Below, piece by piece: positions 1-5,119 of a stretch of 6,683 bases of DNA. The DNA comes from Lysobacteraceae bacterium. GTDB taxonomy: Bacteria; Pseudomonadota; Gammaproteobacteria; Steroidobacterales; Steroidobacteraceae. Position 1 is the first letter of the stretch, and every line of letters starts with the position of its first letter. The DNA is taken from assembly GCA_012516015.1 (NCBI GenBank), contig JAAYXG010000106.1, positions 1 through 6,683 of the forward strand, in the 5' to 3' direction. The notes beneath the pieces were generated by a model. That model made no database searches. It saw only the letters and a program-made list of their open reading frames with translations, and was not told the origin of the DNA. A program made the position numbers and the translations under genes.

Positions 1-124
1 ACGCGGAGATTAAGAAAAGGAATGAACATGCGGGAAGATCGGTCTCGAAATTAATCCCCTGGACTTCCCCCGATTCGAGAAGGCGCGGCCCTAGTTCGCG
101 GCGAAGCTCCAAAGCCGCGGTCAT
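1..124 (-). CDS. possible small protein, truncated by the left window edge
   Basis: Read on the minus strand from ATG at 124-122, the frame stays open for 41 codons to the window edge. The product begins MTAALELRRELG and continues with LLESGEVQG and a hydrophobic stretch near SFLFLIS. I do not recognise a family. Its start codon overlaps the stop of the next minus-strand frame as ATGA (121-124), the usual arrangement of translationally coupled genes, which is the main reason to list it. Against it: no clear Shine-Dalgarno sequence, a short open length, and an upstream partner that starts only about 25 bases from the divergent tsaB, leaving no free promoter space. It may be a chance open frame. 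Confidence 0.28.
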   Translation of the reverse strand, partial: MTAALELRRELGPRLLESGEVQGINFETDLPACSFLFLISA

Positions 125-213
125 GACAATAGATCCGATTTCATTTTCTTCCGTGATTCGATCTCCTTATCTACCTTGGCGAGCTTGCGAGAGTACTCTT
201 CAATTCTGAGCAT
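121..213 (-). CDS. possible 30-residue basic helical peptide
   Basis: A minus-strand frame from ATG at 213-211 to TGA at 123-121 gives a 30-residue, Lys/Glu-rich peptide containing RIEEYSRKLAKVDKEIES and ending MKSDLLS. It would form one amphipathic helix or short coiled coil. Its stop overlaps the start of the next frame (ATGA), and the composition looks more protein-like than random. The frame stays open further upstream, but that part lies over tsaB and looks like a shadow. An AGG about 13 bases before the start is too far away to be a good ribosome site. No family is recognised. A coupled two-gene unit of toxin-antitoxin size is possible but purely speculative. Confidence 0.22.
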   Translation of the reverse strand: MLRIEEYSRKLAKVDKEIESRKKMKSDLLS

Positions 214-237
214 GACGAGCGCACAACCTAAGTGAAT

Positions 238-900
238 ATGAAGATTCTCGCGATCGACACCGCCACCGAACGTTGCTCGGTCGCGCTTTGCATCGACGGT
301 CAGTGGTATGAGCGCGCAGTCGATACCGCTCGCGGGCATGCGGACATCGTTTTGCCGATGGTCGATGACGTGTTGAAGCAGGCGGGCGTCGGGTTGCGCG
401 ATCTCGACGGAGTCGCTTACGGGCGCGGGCCAGGTGCGTTCACCGGCGTGCGCATTGCGATCGGCGTCGTGCAAGGGCTCGCATATGGCGCCGAGCTATC
501 GACCGTCGGCGTATCGAATCTCGCGGCCGTGGCACAGCAGTTCGCGACGCCAGGAGCACGGATCCTCGTGTGCATGGATGCGCGCATGAACGAAGTGTAC
601 TGGGCCGTGTTCGAGGTCGGGCAGGACGGGCACGTCCGGGCGGCGAGCGAGGAGCGTGTGACAGCGCCTAGCGCCGTCGTTGCCGACGGGACTACGTCTC
701 TCGTCGGGACAGGATTCAAGGCTTATCCCGAGCTCGAGCGCAAGTGGCCCGAGCTTCCCGTGCAGAGCGATGCACTGCCTCGCGCGCGCGAGATTGCGCT
801 GCTCGGTGCCGCGGAGCTGCGGGCCGGTCGAGGTGAGCCCGCAGCCCGCGCGCGCCCGGTATACTTGAGAGATAAAGTCACGTTCGTGAAAGGAGCGTGA
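238..900 (+). CDS. tsaB: tRNA threonylcarbamoyladenosine biosynthesis protein TsaB
   Basis: TsaB is the inactive-homologue partner of TsaD. With TsaD and TsaE it transfers threonylcarbamoyl from the TsaC product to A37 of ANN-decoding tRNAs in the cytoplasm. The 220-residue product has the family N-terminus MKILAIDTATERCSVAL, the AYGRGPGAFTGVRIAIGVVQ block near residues 59-78, the DARMNEVYWA motif, the VGTGF segment and the closing PVYLRDKV motif; length and order match E. coli TsaB. The ATG at 238 is preferred because family members begin M(K/R)ILAIDTAT; an in-frame GTG at 232 would add two residues. No good Shine-Dalgarno sequence precedes either start. A rimI gene, often found next to tsaB, is absent; the phoBR promoter follows directly. 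Confidence 0.95.
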   Translation: MKILAIDTATERCSVALCIDGQWYERAVDTARGHADIVLPMVDDVLKQAGVGLRDLDGVAYGRGPGAFTGVRIAIGVVQGLAYGAELSTVGVSNLAAVAQQFATPGARILVCMDARMNEVYWAVFEVGQDGHVRAASEERVTAPSAVVADGTTSLVGTGFKAYPELERKWPELPVQSDALPRAREIALLGAAELRAGRGEPAARARPVYLRDKVTFVKGA

Positions 901-910
901 ACGAGGATGC

Positions 911-928
911 GTTTCACCGAACTGTCAC
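911..928 (+). promoter_or_regulatory. Pho box upstream of phoB
   Basis: Two PhoB half-sites, GTTTCAC (911-917) and CTGTCAC (922-928), are separated by four bases, giving the 7-4-7 layout of the E. coli Pho box. By hand, 13 of 18 positions fit the consensus CTGTCATAWAWCTGTCAY. The pattern TTTCAy followed by CTGTCAy is the one seen in the E. coli phoB promoter. The encoded PhoB keeps the E. coli recognition-helix region, so the same binding rule should apply. The site predicts positive autoregulation of phoBR. It starts 10 bases after the tsaB stop. Confidence 0.75.
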
Positions 929-938
929 ATTCGGTTGC

Positions 939-944
939 TGTAAT
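939..944 (+). promoter_or_regulatory. -10 element of the PhoB-dependent phoBR promoter
   Basis: TGTAAT matches five of six bases of TATAAT and starts exactly 10 bases after the Pho box. This is the spacing expected where PhoB replaces a -35 element, and it equals the spacing I recall for E. coli phoB. No sigma-70 -35 hexamer is obvious. Transcription should begin near 950-952, giving phoB a leader of roughly 148 bases. Confidence 0.65.
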
Positions 945-1052
945 GTTGCGAGCAGATGGTTGTCAGGTGACGATTGGCGGTTGACGGCCAGCTGTACGGA
1001 ACAGCGTTCGAACCGAAACGATGATCCTTGCATTCGGCCAGTTTCGCTCCGG

Positions 1053-1087
1053 TTCGACCGCCGACCGTCGACTGTCAAACGTCAACC
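1053..1087 (+). repeat. five tandem degenerate 7-bp repeats in the phoB leader
   Basis: Five consecutive heptamers, TTCGACC, GCCGACC, GTCGACT, GTCAAAC and GTCAACC, share the consensus GTCRACC. The array ends four bases before the phoB Shine-Dalgarno sequence GGAG. The period is 7 bases, unlike the 11-base period of PhoB sites, so this is not an extended Pho box. A reverse-orientation copy, CGGTTGACGG, lies at 978-987. Related units occur on the far side of phoR at 3121-3148 and 3301-3321, which suggests a dispersed intergenic repeat family. Confidence 0.6.
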
Positions 1088-1098
1088 GACGGAGTTCG

Positions 1099-1791
1099 AT
1101 GCAAAAGCAGATTCTCATCGTCGAGGACGAACGGCCGATTCGTGAGATGATTGCATTCGGTCTTCGTCGCGGCGGCTTCGAAGTGCGGGAAGCAGCCGAT
1201 GTCAGCGAAGCTCGTTCGAGCATTGCGAATCAGCGTCCGGACCTGGTCTTGATCGACTGGATGCTTCCCGACATGAGCGGCCTGGAGCTCACGCGCACGC
1301 TCAAGCGCGACGAAGACACGCGAGATATGCCGATCATCATGCTCACCGCCCGCTCGGAGGAGCAGGATAAGGTCATGGGGCTCGATAGCGGCGCGGACGA
1401 CTACGTCACGAAACCCTTCTCGCCGCGCGAGCTGGTTGCCCGGATCAATGCGGTTTTGCGCCGCTCCGCGGACGCAAGCGCGGCCGATGTCATCGAAGTC
1501 GAAGGTCTCGTGCTCGATGCGGCGAGCCATCGCGTCACGGCAGGCGATCAGACCGTGCAACTCGGGCCGACCGAGTATCGTTTACTAGCGTTCTTCATGA
1601 CCCATGCCGAGCGGGTGTACAGTCGCGCTCAGCTACTGGATCGCGTGTGGGGCGGTAACGTTTATGTCGAGGAGCGAACGGTCGATGTGCACATTCGGCG
1701 CTTGCGCAAGGCGCTCGAGCCCTTCAATTTCGATCGTTTCATTCAGACGGTGCGGGGATCGGGCTATCGTTTCTCTACCCGCGTGGAGTAG
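1099..1791 (+). CDS. phoB: phosphate regulon response regulator PhoB
   Basis: PhoB is the OmpR-type DNA-binding regulator that activates phosphate-starvation genes when phosphorylated by PhoR. The 230-residue product is the normal family length. The receiver domain (about 3-118) has the acidic pair E9/D10, phosphoacceptor D53 in LIDWMLPD, T83 in MLTAR and K105 in TKPF, all at E. coli numbering. The winged-helix domain (about 128-228) ends with [15 protein letters not shown] and the wing segment [11 protein letters not shown], almost as in E. coli. The start at ATG 1099 is chosen because it gives the standard MxKxILIVEDE N-terminus and follows GGAG at 1091-1094; the earlier in-frame ATG at 1021 would translate the promoter leader and the heptamer array. 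It is co-transcribed with phoR, three bases downstream. Confidence 0.97.
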   Translation: MQKQILIVEDERPIREMIAFGLRRGGFEVREAADVSEARSSIANQRPDLVLIDWMLPDMSGLELTRTLKRDEDTRDMPIIMLTARSEEQDKVMGLDSGADDYVTKPFSPRELVARINAVLRRSADASAADVIEVEGLVLDAASHRVTAGDQTVQLGPTEYRLLAFFMTHAERVYSRAQLLDRVWGGNVYVEERTVDVHIRRLRKALEPFNFDRFIQTVRGSGYRFSTRVE

Positions 1792-1794
1792 GCG

Positions 1795-3132
1795 ATGAAA
1801 TTGCCGGCCTCGATGTCCACAATCGGCTGGCAGGCAGCATACCGGCTGGCCGCCGCTGCCGTGGTGGCGTTCTTACTCGGGCTGATCACGGGCCGAATGG
1901 CGTGGTGCTTCGCGCTCGTCTTCGGCCTCTACGCTTTCCTCCAGAATTGGAATCTATCGCGTATCGAGCGCTGGCTGCGCTTCAGACGCGTGTTGCCGCC
2001 GCCGGATATGAGCGGACCTTGGGGCGAGGTCGTCGCGATCGTGAGTCGCATCTACCGCCGCAAGCAGTTTCATCGAGCGCGCGTGACAGAGTTGTTACGG
2101 GAGTTTCGCCGCCTCACGACCGCGATGCCGGAAGGCGCCGTCCTCCTCGGTCCCGAGAATGAGATCTTGTGGCTCAACGGCCGTGCGGCCGAGTGGCTCG
2201 GGCTGCGGCGCAAGCGCGATTTCGGCATTCGGATCGAGAACTTCGTTCGCCACCCGGACTTCATCGAGTACCTCCAGACAGGCGAACCCGAAGAGGGGGT
2301 CATCGTGCACGATGTCGGGCATGGAGCTAGCCGCTGGTTGTCGTTTCATGTCGTGAGCACCGACGCCGGCATGCGCAAGCTGCTGATCGTCCGCGACGTC
2401 AGCCGCGAGCAGCGGCTCGAGTCGATGCGCAAGGATTTCGTCGCGAACGCGTCTCATGAGCTGCGCTCGCCGCTCACGGTCATCACCGGCTATCTCGATG
2501 CGCTTGCGCAGGACGACAAGCTCGATGCGGCGTGGCGATCGCCGGTGCACGAGATGCGCCGTCAGGCAGAGCGCATGAGTCTGATCATCGACGATCTGCT
2601 CGAGCTCTCCAAGCTCGAATCGAGCACGCCGAACCACGATCAACCCGTCGACGTCGGCGGCTTGTTGACGTTGCTGCGGAAAGAGGCGATGCAATCGGAG
2701 CAGGGAACGAAGCGCATCGACGTGAAGCTCGACACCGACGCGTTGTTGCTCGGTTCGGAGTCGGAGCTGCATTCCATCGTCTCGAACCTACTCTCGAATG
2801 CCGTGAAGTACACGCCAGAGAACGGCGAGATCGAGCTACGTTGGTGGGTCGATTCGGATGGTGCCCACATTTCCGTGCGCGATACCGGAGTTGGGATTCC
2901 CGCCGAGCATATTCCGCGCCTCACCGAGCGCTTCTATCGAGTGGATGAAGGCCGCGCACGCTCGATGGGCGGCTCGGGACTCGGTCTTGCGATCGTGAAG
3001 CACGCGTTGCAGCGTCATGACGGAACGCTGCGCATCGAAAGCAAAGAAGGCGCGGGCAGCACGTTCACCTGTGATTTCCCGCCCGAGCGCATCGTTCCGC
3101 GGAGCGCATTGAAAGAAGCTGTCAACCGATAA
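1795..3132 (+). CDS. phoR: phosphate regulon sensor histidine kinase PhoR
   Basis: PhoR is the inner-membrane kinase/phosphatase that controls PhoB, normally in contact with the Pst transporter and PhoU. In this 445-residue protein two membrane helices (about 13-31 and 35-51) are joined by a very short loop, as in E. coli PhoR, so it has no periplasmic sensor domain. A PAS domain follows (about 105-200, MPEGAVLL...WLNGRAAEWLG). The dimerisation/phosphoacceptor segment carries H221 in ASHELRSPLTVITGYLD. The ATPase domain has the N box NLLSNAVKYT (331-340), G1 DTGVGIP (363-369) and G2 GGSGLGLAI (392-400). The start lies three bases after the phoB stop, with its ribosome site GGAG (1785-1788) inside the end of phoB, which implies translational coupling. 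The last codons (VNR, stop) lie within a heptamer-type repeat. No pst or phoU genes are in the window. Confidence 0.96.
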   Translation: MKLPASMSTIGWQAAYRLAAAAVVAFLLGLITGRMAWCFALVFGLYAFLQNWNLSRIERWLRFRRVLPPPDMSGPWGEVVAIVSRIYRRKQFHRARVTELLREFRRLTTAMPEGAVLLGPENEILWLNGRAAEWLGLRRKRDFGIRIENFVRHPDFIEYLQTGEPEEGVIVHDVGHGASRWLSFHVVSTDAGMRKLLIVRDVSREQRLESMRKDFVANASHELRSPLTVITGYLDALAQDDKLDAAWRSPVHEMRRQAERMSLIIDDLLELSKLESSTPNHDQPVDVGGLLTLLRKEAMQSEQGTKRIDVKLDTDALLLGSESELHSIVSNLLSNAVKYTPENGEIELRWWVDSDGAHISVRDTGVGIPAEHIPRLTERFYRVDEGRARSMGGSGLGLAIVKHALQRHDGTLRIESKEGAGSTFTCDFPPERIVPRSALKEAVNR

Positions 3133-3148
3133 GACGGTTGACGGTTAA
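3121..3148. repeat. inverted repeat and heptamers over the phoR stop codon
   Basis: GTCAACCG (3121-3128) and CGGTTGAC (3135-3142) form a perfect 8-bp stem with a six-base loop that contains the TAA stop of phoR. The right arm continues with GGTTAAC, so this arm is two reversed heptamers in a row. A U-run is missing, so it is not a classic intrinsic terminator, although it could stabilise the phoBR mRNA end. The left arm also encodes the last residues of PhoR. Confidence 0.6.
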
Positions 3149-3300
3149 CGGCGCTGCTCGCTGAAGCTCGCCAGAGGGCATCTGTTTGCGATGCCTCGCA
3201 CTAGGTGTCTCTGCCTAGAAGCGTTGCCCCTCCCAAATCCGCTTTCTCGTGCACGTTGATCTTAGCGAGCGATCGCAACGGCCGTCGGATCTCTCTGGCC

Positions 3301-3321
3301 GTCAACGGTCAACGGTCAACC
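3301..3321 (+). repeat. three tandem GTCAACG heptamers
   Basis: GTCAACG, GTCAACG and GTCAACC stand head to tail. They belong to the same sequence family as the array before phoB and the inverted repeat at the end of phoR. They end just six bases before the first PhoB-like half-site but are spaced by 7, not 11, bases. Confidence 0.7.
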
Positions 3322-3326
3322 ATCGA

Positions 3327-3355
3327 GTGTCACCAGACCGTCACGTCGCTGTCGT
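3327..3355 (+). promoter_or_regulatory. candidate Pho box with three 11-base-phased half-sites
   Basis: GTGTCAC (3327-3333), CCGTCAC (3338-3344) and CTGTCGT (3349-3355) recur at exactly 11-base steps, the spacing of PhoB half-sites. The first pair matches 13 of 18 consensus positions by hand count, the second pair 12. A poorer fourth unit, CCGTAAG, lies in phase at 3360-3366. The linkers are GC-richer than the A/T preferred by E. coli PhoB. A -10 element is uncertain; TCTAGT at 3375-3380 (four of six) is the best candidate. The block sits about 105 bases before the lipoprotein start and should drive the lipoprotein/receptor pair under phosphate limitation. Confidence 0.5.
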
Positions 3356-3460
3356 CATTCCGTAAGACATCTCCTCTAGTTTTCCCGGCACGAAAACATC
3401 GTGGCGCGCTAAGCGTCGGATTCTTGCTTTCTTCAGTGTGTCGTCTTCGGGAGCGACTTC

Positions 3461-5032
3461 ATGAGAACTTCTCAGTGGATCATTGCGGGTGCCGTGGCTT
3501 TGGCTTTGGCGGGCTGTGGCTCGGATGAAATTTCATCGCCTGGAGCGGGCAACGTCACCATCAACAACCCCCCTCCAATCACTTCCGATCCGAATCCGAA
3601 CCCAGATCCGCAAGATCCTGATCTCGTGGAGCCTGCCTCGGGTTGTCCAACGATCACGGATCCGGCGGGATTGCGCGACGACGGGACGATCACCGGACCA
3701 ACGGGTACGTATCGCGTCTGCGCATTGCCGAACCAACTCACTCGTAGCGTGACGCTTGCTCGGGTTCCGGGCTTGCTTTACTCGCTCGATGGTCGCGTGG
3801 ATGTCGGTCCTGACCGCGGCGCCGCGCCGACTGCGGATGAGCCGGTCGTGCTGACGATCGAGCCTGGCGTCGTGATCTTCGCTCAGACCGGGGTGTCGTG
3901 GCTCGCCGTCAATCGCGGTAATCAGATCAATGCGGTCGGTACGGCAGAGCAGCCGATCGTCTTCACGAGCCGCGACAACGTCCTCGGGCTTGCCACCGAC
4001 GACTCGCAAGGTCAGTGGGGCGGCGTGGTGCTGCTCGGTCGTGCACCGATCACGGACTGCACGGTCGCTCCCGCCGCGACGCCGGGGACCGTGAACTGCG
4101 AGCGGCAGACGGAGGGTGCGGTCGACCCGGCCTACTTCGGCGGTGCGACGCCTGACGACAACAGCGGCACGTTGCGCTATGTCCAAATTCGCTATTCGGG
4201 ATATGTCCTCTCCGGTAACAACGAGCTGCAATCCTTGACGCTCGGCGGTGTCGGCAGTGGCACGACGATCGAGTATTTCCAGTCTCACAACAGCTCGGAT
4301 GACGGATTCGAGAACTTCGGCGGCACCGTGCACATGCGGAGAATCGTCGTGACCGGCGCCGACGATGACAGCATCGATCTCGACACCGGCTACAGAGGCA
4401 CGCTGCAGTACCTGATTGCGGTGCAGAAGAGCTCCGGTTCGGCCGACTCGATCATCGAGCTCGATTCCGCGAACGCGCTGGAGGACCAAGTGCCTCGGAC
4501 ACACATGAAGCTCGCGAACTTCACATTCGTCCACCGCAATCCTGCCACCGGAAACAATGCGGCCATGCTGTTTCGCGGGAAGGCGGATGCGACCTTGGTG
4601 AACGGCGTCGTCACGAGCCCGATGGCGTGTCTGCGCTTGAACGGCAGCAACATCCTCACGACCGATGCGGCCACCGATAAAGCAGGCCCGCCGCTGTTCG
4701 AGTCCGTCGCGATGCAATGTGCCGTCGAGGCATTCGTCGGCTCGGGCGGGCTGTCTGCCCAGCAGGTGGCCGACACCTTCAATGCGGGCACGAACAACGA
4801 TGCGGCTTTCACCGCCACGCTGACCGACACGTTCGTGAACGGCGCGAACGAAGCGGCTGTCGTGGCCGCCGATCCGCAAACGTTGGACGCCGCATTCGAT
4901 GCCACCGACTACATCGGGGCGGTGAGGGACGCCGATGACACGTGGTATGCGGGCTGGACCTGCAGCTCGACGACCGCGGATTTCGGCCCGACGAGCACGG
5001 CTTGCACGTCGCTTCCGTCGCTCGCCGAATAA
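3461..5032 (+). CDS. outer-membrane lipoprotein, probable beta-helix, function unknown
   Basis: The 523-residue product starts with a lipoprotein signal, MRTSQWIIAGAVALALAGC, with lipobox LAGC and lipidated C19; Gly at the next position fits outer-membrane sorting. A Pro/Asp/Asn-rich linker (about 36-58) follows. The body has the repetitive pattern of secreted beta-helix proteins: IEPGVVIFA (133-141), EQPIVFTS, GQWGGVVLLGRAPI (184-197), SSDDGFENFGGT (278-289) and GADDDSIDLDTGYRG (299-313). I know such sequences from proteins encoded beside TonB-dependent receptors, but no activity is established and no catalytic motif is evident. Besides C19 there are eight cysteines, spaced as four likely disulfides. 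The ATG at 3461 has GGGAG (3449-3453) seven bases upstream. It probably forms an operon with the receptor gene downstream and may act as its surface partner or substrate binder. Confidence 0.85.
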   Translation: MRTSQWIIAGAVALALAGCGSDEISSPGAGNVTINNPPPITSDPNPNPDPQDPDLVEPASGCPTITDPAGLRDDGTITGPTGTYRVCALPNQLTRSVTLARVPGLLYSLDGRVDVGPDRGAAPTADEPVVLTIEPGVVIFAQTGVSWLAVNRGNQINAVGTAEQPIVFTSRDNVLGLATDDSQGQWGGVVLLGRAPITDCTVAPAATPGTVNCERQTEGAVDPAYFGGATPDDNSGTLRYVQIRYSGYVLSGNNELQSLTLGGVGSGTTIEYFQSHNSSDDGFENFGGTVHMRRIVVTGADDDSIDLDTGYRGTLQYLIAVQKSSGSADSIIELDSANALEDQVPRTHMKLANFTFVHRNPATGNNAAMLFRGKADATLVNGVVTSPMACLRLNGSNILTTDAATDKAGPPLFESVAMQCAVEAFVGSGGLSAQQVADTFNAGTNNDAAFTATLTDTFVNGANEAAVVAADPQTLDAAFDATDYIGAVRDADDTWYAGWTCSSTTADFGPTSTACTSLPSLAE

Positions 5033-5051
5033 TTGCGGTGACGACCGCGGC

Positions 5052-5078
5052 CGGATCGCGGGGCAACCCCGCGATCCG
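5052..5078 (+). other. 12-bp GC-rich hairpin between lipoprotein and receptor genes
   Basis: CGGATCGCGGGG (5052-5063) and CCCCGCGATCCG (5067-5078) are perfectly complementary around a three-base CAA loop. The hairpin starts 20 bases after the lipoprotein stop. No U-run follows, so it is not a standard intrinsic terminator; it could protect the upstream message from 3' decay or let only part of the transcripts reach the receptor gene. Confidence 0.7.
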
Positions 5079-5119
5079 CCCTCCAAACGTTCGACGTTGC
5101 ACAAGAGATGGGAATACAC

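Larger units (their letters stand above)
1..237. other. upstream flank of tsaB, no confident gene
   Basis: On the plus strand this stretch has only short open frames; the first one, from the left edge, stops at 52-54 and could be the tail of an upstream gene, but nothing in it is recognisable. A weak sigma-70-like pair for tsaB can be drawn (TTGGCG at 176-181, TTCAAT at 199-204, 17-base spacing), with only four of six matches in each element, so it is a guess. The sequence CGCGGC occurs twice (84-89 and 97-102), and each copy can pair with GCCGCG at 114-119. The minus strand carries the two small overlapping frames listed separately. Confidence 0.5.
3133..3460. other. 328-base intergenic region between phoR and the lipoprotein gene
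   Basis: I see no credible gene here. It holds the phoR-end inverted repeat, a weak hairpin GGCATC/GATGCC (3177-3182 with 3190-3195), a second one CTAGG/CCTAG (3201-3205 with 3214-3218), three direct heptamers at 3301-3321 and the 11-base-phased PhoB-like repeats at 3327-3355. The hairpins lack U-runs, so how phoR transcription ends is unclear. A frame that opens at 3205 and runs into the lipoprotein gene in another phase is judged spurious. Confidence 0.6.

Noticed and set aside
922..944. CTGTCAC and CTGTAAT read as a Pho-box dimer
   Set aside because: Their starts are 16 bases apart, not 11. The second unit is better explained as overlapping the -10 element.
1021..1098. upstream in-frame extension of phoB by 26 residues
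   Set aside because: The extra residues translate the heptamer array, PhoB proteins start at the later Met, and GGAG stands just before that Met.
897..1145. 82-codon plus-strand frame between tsaB and phoB
   Set aside because: It covers the Pho box, the -10 element and the heptamers, runs into phoB in another frame, and its product has no family features.
3174..3218. weak hairpins after phoR as intrinsic terminators
   Set aside because: The stems are only 5-6 bp, and neither is followed by a run of T, so termination cannot be claimed.
3205..3528. 107-codon frame overlapping the start of the lipoprotein gene
   Set aside because: It spans the Pho-like repeats and the lipoprotein signal sequence in a different phase, with a low-complexity end and no recognisable motif.
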